A stretch of DNA of 64,000 bases, taken from the NCBI RefSeq assembly GCF_014836675.1, contig NZ_JACSQK010000003.1:368763-432762 (forward strand), written 5' to 3'. Below the pieces are notes generated by a model. It worked only from the letters and a program-made list of their open reading frames with translations. It searched no databases and was not told the DNA's origin. Below are positions 1 through 8,732 of the stretch, one piece after another. Made by a program: the position numbers and the translations under genes. The stretch comes from Comamonas avium. Its GTDB lineage: Bacteria; Pseudomonadota; Gammaproteobacteria; Burkholderiales; Burkholderiaceae_C. The first letter of the stretch is position 1. Each line of letters starts with the position of its first letter.

Positions 1-107
1 TGAAGATCTGGATTTCCGGCACGGCGGCACCCGTGCAAAAGCAATTCAACAAAAAACTGAGCATCTACGAAGTGCAGTCGGTGCTGGCCAGCTACGTACT
101 CAAATGA
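1..107 (+). CDS. 3' end of an unrecognised protein-coding gene
   Basis: An open frame enters from the window edge (codons in phase with position 3) and ends at a TGA at 105-107, giving about 34 C-terminal residues that finish in SVLASYVLK. The stop overlaps the start codon of the Bug receptor gene (ATGA at 104-107), so the two genes are probably translationally coupled and in one operon. The visible piece is too short for me to recognise a family, so no function is given. Confidence 0.55.
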   Translation, partial: KIWISGTAAPVQKQFNKKLSIYEVQSVLASYVLK

Positions 108-1075
108 CTATGAAACCCTTACTGCGCAGATCTGTTTTCGCCCTTTTGGCTCTGGGTGGACTTGCCCCATTGGCGTGGGCACAACCGGCCACCTGGCCCA
201 CCAAGCCCATCACCTTTGTCGTGCCGCAAAACCCCGGCGGTGCCAACGATGTGATTGCGCGCGCGGTGGCGCAAAGTCTGGGCACCTCGCTGGGGCAGCC
301 CGTGATTGTGGAAAACCGCCCCGGTGCCAACGGCAATGTGGGCACCAGCCAGGTGGCCCGCAGTGCTGCCGATGGCTATACGTTTTTGGTGACGGCACAA
401 AGCGCATACACCATCAACCCGGCGCTGTATTCCAGGGTGCCGTTTGACCCGATCAAGGACTTCACGCCGGTGATGCAGCTGGCTGTAGCGCCTTACCTGC
501 TGGTGGTGAACCCGAACTTTCCGGCCAAGACGTTGGACGAGCTGGTGGCCTATGCCAAAGCCCACCCCGGCAAGGTTGAATATGCATCGGCAGGCAATGG
601 CACGCTCAACCACTTGCTGGGAGAGATGCTGAAAAAGCAGCGCGGTGTGGACTTGCTGCATGTGCCTTACAAGGGCGCAGCCGCTGCGGCCACCGATGTG
701 GTGGCGGGCCAGTTGCCCGTAACGTTTGGCAGCTTTCCCGGTGTAATGCCCTTTGTGACCAGCGGCAAGCTGCGCGTGCTGGGCGTGGCCTCTGACAAGC
801 CCACGCCGCTGGCCCCTGAGGTTGCAGTGCTCAAGGAGCTGGCGGTCACATCGTGGTACGGCTTGCTGGCCCCGGCTGGCACACCCCAGCCGGTGGTGGA
901 CAAGGTGTACAAGGCCATCACTCAGGTGCTGGCCACCCCGGCGATGCAAGAGCGCCTCAAAACACTGGGCGCTGAGCCTGTGCAATCGAGCCCCGCCAGT
1001 TTTGCCGCCAGCTTGCCCGCTGAGCTGGCGCACTGGAAAAAGGTGGTGGATGCCTCGGGTGCTCACATTGACTGA
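104..1075 (+). CDS. Bug/TctC-family tripartite tricarboxylate transporter substrate-binding protein
   Basis: Periplasmic solute receptor of the Bug (TctC) family, which binds carboxylates and related small organic compounds. The protein has an Arg-rich start, a hydrophobic signal core and an AWAQ cleavage site near residue 26, followed by the family landmarks KPITFVVPQNPGG, NRPGANGNVG, the INPALY stretch and HVPYKGAAAA. Length (about 321-323 aa) is normal. The ATG at 104 overlaps the upstream stop; an ATG at 110 is an alternative start. No TctA or TctB membrane gene is in the window, so it is an orphan receptor. Its ligand cannot be read from sequence, but the aldolase and semialdehyde dehydrogenase genes downstream suggest an aromatic- or sugar-acid-derived carboxylate. 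Confidence 0.93.
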   Translation: MTMKPLLRRSVFALLALGGLAPLAWAQPATWPTKPITFVVPQNPGGANDVIARAVAQSLGTSLGQPVIVENRPGANGNVGTSQVARSAADGYTFLVTAQSAYTINPALYSRVPFDPIKDFTPVMQLAVAPYLLVVNPNFPAKTLDELVAYAKAHPGKVEYASAGNGTLNHLLGEMLKKQRGVDLLHVPYKGAAAAATDVVAGQLPVTFGSFPGVMPFVTSGKLRVLGVASDKPTPLAPEVAVLKELAVTSWYGLLAPAGTPQPVVDKVYKAITQVLATPAMQERLKTLGAEPVQSSPASFAASLPAELAHWKKVVDASGAHID

Positions 1076-1215
1076 TGCGTAACTGACGGCGGTGCCCAGG
1101 GCCTGCCGTGGCCGCTTGGGCATGCCATATGCTGCGTGGGCGACTGTGAATGGTTTCGGCTGCGCTGCGCATTTGTTATGTTCCAGCGCAGTCGTTTTTT
1201 CTCTGGAGTGCCTCC

Positions 1216-2034
1216 ATGCCAACGCCCAATCTTTTCAAACGTGCCCTTAAAGCAGGCCAGCCACAAATTGGTCTGTGGTCCACACTGCCTTCGCCTTATG
1301 TGAGTGAGCTGGTTGCAGGCAGTGGCTTTGACTGGCTGCTGCTGGACACCGAGCACACGCCCACTGATGTTCCGCAGATGGTGCAGCAACTGCAGGGCGT
1401 GGCGGCGGCGCAGGTGCGCGCAGGATGCGCACCTACACAGGCGGTGGTGCGGCCAGCGTGGAATGACAAAGTGCTGATCAAGCGCTATCTGGACATTGGG
1501 GCGCAAACGCTGCTGCTGCCTTTTGTGCAAAACGCCGATGAAGCCCGGGCTGCGGTCGACGCTGTGCGCTACGCACCGCAAGGGGTACGCGGCATGGGGG
1601 GCAGCATGCGCGCCTCTAACTTTGGACGTGACAGCGAGTATGTGGCCAAGGCGGCCCATGAAATTTGTCTGCTGGTGCAGGTGGAAACGCGCGATGCGCT
1701 GGTGAATCTGGAAGAAATTGCCAGCGTGGAGGGGGTCGATGGCGTATTCATTGGCCCGGCAGATCTGTCGGCCAGCCTGGGCTACGCAGGGCATTCCACG
1801 CACCCGGACATGACGGCCATCATCGACGACGCCTTGCACCGCGTGCGCAGCTGCGGCAAAGCGCCGGGTATTTTGGTGACCAGCCCCGAGCGCGTGCAAA
1901 GCTGCTTGCACCAGGGCGCGCTGTTTGTGGCTGTGGGCATGGACATGCTGCTGCTGCGCGCAGGGGCCGATGCGCTGGCTGCGCGTTTCAAGCCATCGCA
2001 AATCAACGCTGGCGCTAGTGCTTCTATGTATTGA
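1216..2034 (+). CDS. HpcH/HpaI-family aldolase (class II pyruvate aldolase)
   Basis: Metal-dependent aldolase that cleaves 4-hydroxy-2-oxo acids to pyruvate plus an aldehyde. The 272-residue protein carries the family signatures: LLLDTEHTPTD near residue 45 (catalytic His), the KRYLDIGAQTLLLPFVQNA segment, QVETRDAL with the metal-ligand Glu, and GPADLSASLG with the metal-ligand Asp. The start is the ATG at 1216 preceded by CTGGAG; the frame stays open upstream, but that part does not resemble the family. It follows a Bug receptor by 140 bp and precedes a succinate-semialdehyde dehydrogenase-like gene. HpaI itself yields pyruvate and succinate semialdehyde, so the pairing is suggestive. A 2-dehydro-3-deoxyglucarate aldolase (GarL) is the main alternative. 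Confidence 0.9.
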   Translation: MPTPNLFKRALKAGQPQIGLWSTLPSPYVSELVAGSGFDWLLLDTEHTPTDVPQMVQQLQGVAAAQVRAGCAPTQAVVRPAWNDKVLIKRYLDIGAQTLLLPFVQNADEARAAVDAVRYAPQGVRGMGGSMRASNFGRDSEYVAKAAHEICLLVQVETRDALVNLEEIASVEGVDGVFIGPADLSASLGYAGHSTHPDMTAIIDDALHRVRSCGKAPGILVTSPERVQSCLHQGALFVAVGMDMLLLRAGADALAARFKPSQINAGASASMY

Positions 2035-2100
2035 GCCGTTCATCCGGCTTTCTACAATGCTTGAACTGCGGCGGCTCGGGCGCTAGCGCTCAGGGCCTCT

Positions 2101-2195
2101 TTAAAAAAGAAGCGCTCAACGCTTGCCTGTAAACGTTTTCAAATACTTTTGTATCTGAAAACATTAACTGGTAAGCGATAGCAGCTATTAAAACC
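2101..2195. repeat. Nested palindromic intergenic repeat, copy 1
   Basis: Intergenic element with an outer arm rich in AAGCGCT/AGCGATAGCAGCT-like sequence and an inner hairpin built from TTTTCAAATAC and GTATCTGAAAA. The same outer/inner layout recurs at 6730, 32785, 36303 and 44554, with a divergent relative at 21031. It lies between the aldolase and dehydrogenase genes, within a 219-bp gap. Confidence 0.6.
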
Positions 2196-2253
2196 TTCTT
2201 TGCACCGCGTTGTCTCTGGACGGCCTTCTTCATTTTTCAGCTGAGAACATTCC

Positions 2254-3696
2254 ATGTCCCATTCTTATCCTGACACCCAATTGCTCATCAACGGTCAATG
2301 GCAGCCAGCGGCCAGCGGCAAGACCATTGCCGTGCACAACCCGGCCACGGGCGCAGTGATTGGGCAACTGGCGCATGCAGGCATCGAAGACCTGGACCGC
2401 GCGCTGGCCGCTGCTGAAAAGGGCTTTGCCATCTGGAAGAACACCAGCGCCCATGAGCGCCAGGCCACCATGCGCAAGGCAGCAGCGCTGCTCAAAGAAC
2501 GTGCCGACGATATTGCCGCGCTGCTGACACAAGAGCAGGGCAAGCCACTGGCCGAGGCCAAGGGCGAAGTGCTGGCGGGCGTGGGCATCATTGAATGGTT
2601 TGCCGACGAGGCCCTGCGCCTGTATGGCCGCATCGTGCCTGCACGCCGCGGCGATGTGCAGCAACTGGTGATCAAGGAGCCCGTGGGCCCCGTGGCGGCC
2701 TTTACGCCGTGGAACTTTCCCGTCAACCAGATCGTGCGCAAGATCAGCGCTGCGCTGGCCACGGGCTGCTCTTTCCTGTGCAAAGCGCCAGAAGAAACCC
2801 CGGCTTCACCCGCTGCGCTGTTTCAGTGCTTTGTCGATGCGGGCGTGCCCGCTGGCGTGATTGGTCTGGTCTATGGCGACCCGCACGAAATCTCCAGCTA
2901 CCTGATCCCCCATCCCGTGATCCGCAAGATCACCTTCACCGGCTCTACGCCTGTTGGCAAGCAACTGGCGGCCATGGCGGGCGCGCACATGAAGCGCAGC
3001 ACCATGGAGCTGGGTGGCCACGCGCCGGTGATCATTGCCGAAGACGCCGATGTGGAACTGGCCGTGAAAGCCGCTGGTGCCGCCAAGCTGCGCAATGCAG
3101 GCCAGGTGTGCATTTCGCCCACCCGCTTTCTGGTGCACAAGAGCCTGGAAAAGCAGTTTGCCGAGCAGGTGGTGGCTTACTTTGCATCCATCAAAGTCGG
3201 CAATGGGCTGGATGCCGATACCAAGATGGGCCCGCTGGCCAATCCTCGCCGCGTCACCGCCATGCAGTCGCTGGTTGCCAACGCGCAGGCCAAGGGTGCC
3301 AAGCTGTTGATGGGCGGCCAGACGCTGGGCGATGCAGGCAACTTTTACGCGCCCACTATCTTGGCCGATGTGCCGCTGGATGCCGATGTGTTCAACAACG
3401 AGCCCTTCGGCCCCATGATTGCCATGCGCAGCTTTGACAAGCTGGACGAAGCCATTGCCGAAGCCAACCGCCTGCCGTATGGCCTGGCCGCCTATGCGTT
3501 CACCGCATCGCTCAAGAACGCGCACCTGCTGACCCAGCAGGTGGAGACCGGCATGCTGTGGATCAACCAGCCTGCCGTGGCCTCTGCCGAAATGCCTTTT
3601 GGCGGTGTCAAGGATTCGGGCTATGGCTCGGAAGGCGGCATGGAGGCACTGGAGGCCTACCTGATCCCCAAGGCTGTCTCGATTGCGATGGTCTAA
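2254..3696 (+). CDS. gabD: NAD(P)-dependent succinate-semialdehyde dehydrogenase-like aldehyde dehydrogenase
   Basis: ALDH-superfamily enzyme that oxidises an aldehyde to the acid, most like succinate-semialdehyde dehydrogenase. The 480-residue protein shows PWNFPVNQ, the cofactor-fold FTGSTPVGK, catalytic Glu near residue 252 in MELGGHAP, and catalytic Cys near residue 286 in [10 protein letters not shown]. The C-terminal [15 protein letters not shown] is also typical. The start is the ATG at 2254. It lies downstream of an HpaI-type aldolase whose classical product is succinate semialdehyde, which supports this substrate. A strong terminator follows within 25 bp. The family is certain; the exact substrate (succinate, glutarate or another semialdehyde) is inferred. 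Confidence 0.88.
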   Translation: MSHSYPDTQLLINGQWQPAASGKTIAVHNPATGAVIGQLAHAGIEDLDRALAAAEKGFAIWKNTSAHERQATMRKAAALLKERADDIAALLTQEQGKPLAEAKGEVLAGVGIIEWFADEALRLYGRIVPARRGDVQQLVIKEPVGPVAAFTPWNFPVNQIVRKISAALATGCSFLCKAPEETPASPAALFQCFVDAGVPAGVIGLVYGDPHEISSYLIPHPVIRKITFTGSTPVGKQLAAMAGAHMKRSTMELGGHAPVIIAEDADVELAVKAAGAAKLRNAGQVCISPTRFLVHKSLEKQFAEQVVAYFASIKVGNGLDADTKMGPLANPRRVTAMQSLVANAQAKGAKLLMGGQTLGDAGNFYAPTILADVPLDADVFNNEPFGPMIAMRSFDKLDEAIAEANRLPYGLAAYAFTASLKNAHLLTQQVETGMLWINQPAVASAEMPFGGVKDSGYGSEGGMEALEAYLIPKAVSIAMV

Positions 3697-3716
3697 GACA
3701 CCCAGTACGCTGACAG

Positions 3717-3743
3717 AAAAAAGGCCGCAGCTGCGGCCTTTTT
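3717..3743 (+). terminator. Rho-independent terminator after the dehydrogenase gene
   Basis: Perfect palindrome AAAAAGGCCGCAG / CTGCGGCCTTTTT with an A-run before and a T-run after, so it could act in both directions, although the minus-strand gene nearby ends 28 bp further on. Confidence 0.88.
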
Positions 3744-3770
3744 AATTGGGTTAAAGCATTCGGATCAGGG

Positions 3771-4019
3771 TCAGGGGGCTGGTACATCGTCACCCAGCGG
3801 CCTGCCATCGCTGGCGCGCTCATCGGTGTTGACCAGGCCTTTCTTCACATCACGGTGGGCTTGCTGCATCTCAGGGGCCGGCTGCTGGTCCGTCATGTTC
3901 ACGGACTGATCTCGCTCGTGGGGCAGCTTGCCTTGTGCGCCTGCGTCAGTGGGGCGCTGCTTGCGGGTCGTATCAATGTGGGGTTCTGCCTGTGTGGCGC
4001 TGGGCTTATGCTGGGGCAT
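3771..4019 (-). CDS. Small hydrophilic hypothetical protein
   Basis: An 82-residue, highly hydrophilic, Pro/Gln/Asp-rich protein with no Cys, no signal peptide and no membrane segment; it is probably disordered. The start is supported by a strong ribosome site (AAAGGAGG, seen as CCTCCTTT at 4025-4032 on the plus strand) about six bases before the ATG. It faces the dehydrogenase gene and the bidirectional terminator at 3717-3743 can serve both. I do not recognise a functional family. The excellent ribosome site is the main reason to call it real. Confidence 0.6.
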   Translation of the reverse strand: MPQHKPSATQAEPHIDTTRKQRPTDAGAQGKLPHERDQSVNMTDQQPAPEMQQAHRDVKKGLVNTDERASDGRPLGDDVPAP

Positions 4020-4254
4020 GGCGGCCTCCTTTCAGGCTGCAGTGTGACTGCATCGGGCGTGGGGCGCTGTAGTCCAGTGGCTGGCATGGGGGCTGGCAAA
4101 TGAAAAGTTCTTTTCAAGCTGTTGCACGCAAGTGCGCTGACTGGCAAGTCCTACAGCGCATGGCCGCAGCTTGCGGCACTATCAAGGCATCAACCGTGTG
4201 CTTGCACTGCGCACATGCGCAAAGCCTTTTTCAATCACAACATGGAGGACACGA

Positions 4255-4521
4255 ATGACTTTAATCCCCGGCGAAACCCAACCCGGCTTTACCGAACTGT
4301 TTGCCCAACTGGGGCTGCCCAATGATGAAGCCAGCATTGCGCAGTTCATCCGCCAGCACGCGCCTTTGGCCGATGACGTACTGCTGCACGAAGCACCATT
4401 TTGGTCGCCACAGCAGGCGCAGATGCTCAAGGAAGAGATCCGGCTGGATGACGACTGGGCCATTGTCGTGGACCAGCTCAATGCCGCATTGCGTGGCAAA
4501 CCCAGACTGGAAAAAATCTGA
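4255..4521 (+). CDS. DUF2789 family protein
   Basis: An 88-residue cytosolic protein of a family common in Proteobacteria and without known function. It matches the family pattern: FTELFAQLGLPND near the N-terminus, FIRQHAPL, LHEAPFWSPQQAQML and a final DDWAIVVDQLNAALRG. The ATG at 4255 has GGAGGA at 4244-4249; the frame runs further upstream but that part lacks a ribosome site and similarity. It forms a single-gene unit ended by a strong hairpin at 4541-4578. Confidence 0.87.
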   Translation: MTLIPGETQPGFTELFAQLGLPNDEASIAQFIRQHAPLADDVLLHEAPFWSPQQAQMLKEEIRLDDDWAIVVDQLNAALRGKPRLEKI

Positions 4522-4540
4522 ACACCGGGCGCGCAGCGTC

Positions 4541-4578
4541 CCAATAAAAAGGCAACCTCAGGGTTGCCTTTTTATTGG
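4541..4578. terminator. Bidirectional terminator between DUF2789 and yeiH
   Basis: Long perfect inverted repeat CCAATAAAAAGGCAACC with its complement around a four-base loop, flanked by A and T runs. It sits between two convergent genes and can stop transcription from both. Confidence 0.9.
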
Positions 4579-4605
4579 GTTAGAAGCGCTTCACCCAATC
4601 ACCCA

Positions 4606-5676
4606 CTAGCCCAGCCAGTGCGCCAGGAGCAGGCCTGCACCCAGCAGCCATGCAAACAAGAGGGCTGCCAGCAGCAAAGGTTTGACGCCTGCAGCACGCA
4701 CTGCGTGCACATGGGTGGTCAGGCCCAGAGCGGCCATCGCAATGGCCAGCAGCAGGTTGTCCAGCTGCACACCCAGCTTGACCAGACTGGCAGGCAGGAT
4801 GCCCAGCGAGTGAATCCCGGCCATCACCACAAAGCCCAGCGCAAACCACGGAATCGTGACCTTGCCCGCGCTGCTGGTGCTGCCGCCCTGGGCGGCTTCA
4901 TCGCGGGCCAGCCACCACGACAGCAGCAGCAAGAAGGGGGCGAGCATCATCACGCGCACCATCTTGGCAATCACAGCGGTGTCTGCCGCTTGCGGGCTGA
5001 CAGCGGCCCCTGCCGCCACCACCTGTGCCACTTCATGCACGGTGGCCCCAACGTACAGCCCGTAGTTTTGTGCATCGGCCTGCAGCCAGCCATGGCTGGC
5101 GTTCCACTGGAACAAGGCGGGGTACAAGAAGGTGGCCACTGTGCCAAACACCACGACGGTGGCAATTGCCACTGACACATCCTGTGCGCGGGCTTTGGCA
5201 ACGGGGGCGGTGGCCAGCACGGCGGCAGCGCCGCAAATCGAGCTGCCTGCACCCACCAGCAGCGTGGTGCGCCTGTCCATTCCCAGTACGCGCTGGCCCA
5301 CAAGGCAGGCCAGGCCAAAGGTGCTGCACAGCACCAGCGCATCCATCACCACGCCACTCCAGCCAACCGAGGCAATGTCCTGAAAAGTTAGGCGCAAACC
5401 GTAAAGCACGATGCCTGCGCGCAGCAGTTGCTGCTTGCCCAGCGCCACACCAGGCGTGGCAACGCTGGCCATGCGCGGGTAAATGGTGTTGCCAATCAGC
5501 AAGCCCAGCACGATGGCCAGTGTGAGTGCACCCAGACCATGTGCGGCAAACCAGGGGTGCTCGGACAGGGCCACAGCCACAACGGCAACGGCTGCGCTGA
5601 GCCCCAGACCGGGCCCTATGCGGCGCAGCCATTCGGCGGGATGAAAGAGAAAATCAGAAAAAGTGAAAGTGTTCAT
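4606..5676 (-). CDS. yeiH: YeiH/UPF0324 family putative sulfate exporter
   Basis: Inner-membrane protein of 356 residues with roughly ten hydrophobic segments. Family marks include LAIVLGLLIGN in the second segment, the GIVLYGLRLTFQDI stretch, VGAGSSICGAAAV near residue 145, and VHEVAQVVAAG near residue 210. The family is often called a putative sulfate exporter, but the transported species is not firmly known. It is transcribed divergently from a LysR gene (5784), the usual yeiH/yeiE arrangement, with a perfect palindrome at 5731-5746 between them. The start ATG at 5676 begins a family-typical N-terminus. Confidence 0.88.
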   Translation of the reverse strand: MNTFTFSDFLFHPAEWLRRIGPGLGLSAAVAVVAVALSEHPWFAAHGLGALTLAIVLGLLIGNTIYPRMASVATPGVALGKQQLLRAGIVLYGLRLTFQDIASVGWSGVVMDALVLCSTFGLACLVGQRVLGMDRRTTLLVGAGSSICGAAAVLATAPVAKARAQDVSVAIATVVVFGTVATFLYPALFQWNASHGWLQADAQNYGLYVGATVHEVAQVVAAGAAVSPQAADTAVIAKMVRVMMLAPFLLLLSWWLARDEAAQGGSTSSAGKVTIPWFALGFVVMAGIHSLGILPASLVKLGVQLDNLLLAIAMAALGLTTHVHAVRAAGVKPLLLAALLFAWLLGAGLLLAHWLG

Positions 5677-5730
5677 ATGCCATCCGAAGCGGTAATGCCT
5701 TGTCCGGATGCATGCACTTTAGATAAGCTG

Positions 5731-5746
5731 GTTATATTTGTATAAC
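5731..5746. promoter_or_regulatory. Candidate LysR operator in the yeiH/LysR divergent promoter
   Basis: Perfect inverted repeat GTTATA-TTTG-TATAAC. It contains the T-N11-A pattern expected of LysR-type sites and sits in the 107-bp gap between the divergent yeiH and LysR genes, an AT-rich stretch in a GC-rich window. Confidence 0.5.
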
Positions 5747-5783
5747 GAATAGTTTGAGTAAAAACTACCTGCTTTATGGGTAG

Positions 5784-6707
5784 ATGAATCACGGGATTGC
5801 CATGCTGCACCTGACGCTGCGACAACTTGAAATCTTCTGCGCTGTTGCGCAAAGTGGCTCCACCGTGGCGGCTGCTGATGCGGTGGGCCTGTCGCAATCG
5901 GCCACCAGTGCGGCTTTGCAGCAGCTCGAAGGCGCTTTAAATATCTTGCTGTTTGAGCGCGTGGGCCGCAATCTGGTGCTCAACGATGCAGGGCGTGCCT
6001 TGCTGCCACAGGCGCTGTCTTTGCTGGAGCAGGCCCGCAGCCTGGAGCAGGCACTGGGCAATGGCGGCGCTGGCTTGCCAGTGCGCCTGCGTGTGGCAGC
6101 CAGTACCACGGTGGGCAGCTATGTATTGCCCCCTGTGCTGGCGGCGCTGGCCCGCAGCCACCCGCACATCAGCGTGGACGTGCGCATCAGCAACACACGC
6201 AAGGTGGCACAGGCCGTGGAGTTGCTGGAGGCAGACATTGGCCTGATTGAAGGCAGCAGCCACTGGAGTGGGCTGCAGGTGCAACCCTGGATCAAGGATG
6301 AGCTGGTGATTGTGGCTGCCCCCAGTGATGCGCTGGTGCATGCGGCGCAGAGCAAGCCTGTGGGGGTGGGAGTGCTGCGCCAGGCGCGCTGGTTGCTGCG
6401 CGAAGAGGGCTCAGGCACGCGGGAGATGGTGGAGCATGCCTTGCTGCCACGCTTGCAGCAGCTGCAGGCCACGGCCACGCTGGGCAGCTCTGAAGCCATT
6501 GCACGCTGTGTGGTGCAGGCGCTGGGCATCAGCTGCCTGCCACGGGTGCTGGTGCAGTCCATGCTGGATGACGGCAGCTTGGTAGTGTTGCCCACATCGC
6601 TGCCCAAGATGGAGCGGTACTTTTCCATCGTGCAGCGCACGGGCAAACATGCATCGCCTGCGTTGCAGGCATTTCTTGATGCCTGTATGGCGCATGCACA
6701 GGTGTAG
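5784..6707 (+). CDS. LysR-family regulator, likely controlling the divergent yeiH
   Basis: A 301-307 residue LysR-type regulator. The N-terminal winged helix-turn-helix reads LTLRQLEIFCAVAQSGS, then AADAVGLSQSATSAALQQLE, with LFERVGRNLVLNDAGR completing the wing; a type 2 periplasmic-binding-like effector domain follows. The start may be the ATG at 5784 or the one at 5802, which gives MLHLTLRQLE and fits family length better. Neither has a clear ribosome site. Its gene neighbour YeiH and its sequence resemble the YeiE/CysB-like branch. The co-inducer is unknown. Confidence 0.9.
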   Translation: MNHGIAMLHLTLRQLEIFCAVAQSGSTVAAADAVGLSQSATSAALQQLEGALNILLFERVGRNLVLNDAGRALLPQALSLLEQARSLEQALGNGGAGLPVRLRVAASTTVGSYVLPPVLAALARSHPHISVDVRISNTRKVAQAVELLEADIGLIEGSSHWSGLQVQPWIKDELVIVAAPSDALVHAAQSKPVGVGVLRQARWLLREEGSGTREMVEHALLPRLQQLQATATLGSSEAIARCVVQALGISCLPRVLVQSMLDDGSLVVLPTSLPKMERYFSIVQRTGKHASPALQAFLDACMAHAQV

Positions 6708-6729
6708 TTGCAAGTTCAGAATGATTCTT

Positions 6730-6821
6730 AAAAAAGAGCTGCTAGCGCTTTGTTTATAAGGTTTTCAGATAGTTATATATCTGAAAACAAGTGCTGATAA
6801 GCGCTAATAGCTCTCTTTTTT
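6730..6821. repeat. Nested palindromic intergenic repeat, copy 2
   Basis: Outer arms AAAAAGAGCTGCTAGCGCTT and AAGCGCTAATAGCTCTC enclose an inner hairpin GTTTTCAGATA / TATCTGAAAAC. The A-run at one end and T-run at the other make it terminator-like in both directions between the convergent LysR and creA genes. Confidence 0.75.
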
Positions 6822-7302
6822 ACTTGACTGGAATGGGTGTGCTGCGCGGCACAGGCACAGCGGCCACGCTGTTTTGGGGCGAGCCTTCAATCACGCGGTC
6901 GGAATACGTCATGTACACCAGCGTGTTGCGCGTGGTGTCCACCATGCGCACCACGCGCAGGCGCTTGAACAGCAGGGATGTGCGCTCGGTAAACACTTCT
7001 TCCTGCTGCTTGATGGGGGCGGCAAAACCAATGGGGCCAGTGGCCTGACAGCTGATGGACGCCTCTGAGCGGTCTTCCGCCAGACCCAGACCGCCTTTGA
7101 TGCCGCCAGTCTTGGCGCGTGAGACGTAGCAGGTCACGCCAGAGACCTTGGGGTCGTCATAAGCATCCACCACAATCTTGTGATCAGGCCCGATGAACTT
7201 GAACACCGTATCGACCGAGCCAATCGTCTCGGAGTTGGCTGCGGCGTAACCGCAACCGAGCAGCAGGGCTGCGCTGGCAAGCCAGAGTCTGTGTGCTTTC
7301 AT
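6820..7302 (-). CDS. creA: CreA family exported protein
   Basis: A 160-residue exported protein of the CreA family, whose function is not established. It has a signal sequence ([22 protein letters not shown]) with a possible but non-ideal lipobox at LLGC, then [52 protein letters not shown] and the RLRVVRMVD block, all typical. Two Cys in the mature domain could pair. The open frame continues upstream, but the signal peptide and family start fix the ATG at 7302. The stop codon touches the preceding repeat. Confidence 0.88.
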   Translation of the reverse strand: MKAHRLWLASAALLLGCGYAAANSETIGSVDTVFKFIGPDHKIVVDAYDDPKVSGVTCYVSRAKTGGIKGGLGLAEDRSEASISCQATGPIGFAAPIKQQEEVFTERTSLLFKRLRVVRMVDTTRNTLVYMTYSDRVIEGSPQNSVAAVPVPRSTPIPVK

Positions 7303-7506
7303 AGACCGCAAGCATACGGCCAGCCTGCGTGTTGTGCTGGTGCAAGATGCACCACTGCAGTTGCAGGTTTGCCCGCAGTGCCGTGCAGCCATGGCTGCAC
7401 CACCGCACAATCGCCGCTCTTTTGGAGATGCGCAGGCATGGCTAGTAGCCCATGCCACTGCGCCCATGGCCTGCTGCACGCAGGCCAATTTTTCGACTGT
7501 GTTGCC

Positions 7507-8730
7507 ATGTCCCGTGATTCTTCTTTGGCGCAGCCCTCTGTATTGGCTGCGCCCGCTTTGCTTTTGATGGCTGTCGCCTGCGGGCTGTGTGCCGGGGGCA
7601 ATTACTTCAACCAGGCGCTGCTGCATTCCATTGCCCTGCATTTCGGGGTGGATGATGCCGCTGCGGGCCTTTCGGTCACCCTGGCGCAGGTGGCCTATGC
7701 CGTGGGCCTGCTGTTCATCACGCCGCTGGGTGACAAGTTCGAGCGCCGTCGCATGGCCGTTGTGCTGATGCTGCTGGCGGGCGCAGGGCATGCCATGGTG
7801 GGCTGGTCCAGCAGCTTTGCCATGTTCATGGCTGGCACCCTGATTGCAGGCTTGTTCTCTGTGGCCTCGCAGGTGCTGGTGCCCATGGCCGCTGCGCTGG
7901 CTGCGCCCGGCCATGCGGGGCGCAATGTGGGGCTGGTACTGAGCGGCTTGCTGGTGGGCATCTTGCTCTCGCGCAGCGTGGCAGGTGGGCTGTCAACGCT
8001 GGGCGGCTGGAACCTGGTGTACCAGGTGACCGCCATCACCATGGTGCTGATGGCGGTGTCCATAAGCCATTTGCTGCCCACCTCGCGCCATGCTCAACCT
8101 ATGCCGTATGTGCAGGTGCTGCGCTCCATGGGCGCATTGCTGCGCACCCAGCCTGCGCTGCGCTTGCGCACCACGGCCAGCGCACTGGCCTTTGCCTCGG
8201 TCAGCGTGATGTTTGCCACCATGGCGCTGGTGCTGTCCAGCGCACCCTTGCAGCTGAGCGACATGCAGATTGGCCTGGTGGCTCTGGCCGGTGTCACAGG
8301 TGCCCTGATTGCCAATGTGGCAGGCAGTTGGGCCGATCAAGGCAAAGACCGCACCTTGCTGCGAGCCGGGGCTGTGGCGCTGCTGCTGTCATGGCTGCCG
8401 CTGTGGTGGGGACAGACCAGTGTGGCGTGGTTTGTAGTGGGCGTGCTGGTGATGGATCTGGGCCTGCAAGCCATCAACGTGACCAACCAGTCGAGCATTG
8501 CCAGCCTGCTGCCCGAAGCACGCAGCCGCATGAATGCGGTCTACATGACGGGCTACTTTGCAGGTGCATCTGCCGGTTCTGCCCTGGGTGTGTGGGCATG
8601 GAACCTGGCAGGCTGGCAAGGCGCGTGCAGCGTGGGTGCTGGCTTGGCGGCACTGGCTGCGGTGAGCGTGTGGCGAGGCGTGCGCTGGGCAAAGCGCCAG
8701 CAACGCCTCAACAACATGCAGACGGCTTAA
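7507..8730 (+). CDS. MFS transporter
   Basis: A 407-residue inner-membrane transporter of the major facilitator superfamily with about 12 hydrophobic helices. The loop between helices 2 and 3 reads [12 protein letters not shown], which is the MFS motif A position, and the opening [19 protein letters not shown] resembles the AraJ/YnfM-like sugar- or drug-efflux group. The ATG at 7507 is chosen because it gives the family-typical start; the frame is open further upstream across the creA promoter. The substrate is unknown. The stop codon lies directly against a decayed secretion-gene remnant. Confidence 0.87.
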   Translation: MSRDSSLAQPSVLAAPALLLMAVACGLCAGGNYFNQALLHSIALHFGVDDAAAGLSVTLAQVAYAVGLLFITPLGDKFERRRMAVVLMLLAGAGHAMVGWSSSFAMFMAGTLIAGLFSVASQVLVPMAAALAAPGHAGRNVGLVLSGLLVGILLSRSVAGGLSTLGGWNLVYQVTAITMVLMAVSISHLLPTSRHAQPMPYVQVLRSMGALLRTQPALRLRTTASALAFASVSVMFATMALVLSSAPLQLSDMQIGLVALAGVTGALIANVAGSWADQGKDRTLLRAGAVALLLSWLPLWWGQTSVAWFVVGVLVMDLGLQAINVTNQSSIASLLPEARSRMNAVYMTGYFAGASAGSALGVWAWNLAGWQGACSVGAGLAALAAVSVWRGVRWAKRQQRLNNMQTA

Positions 8731-8732
8731 GC

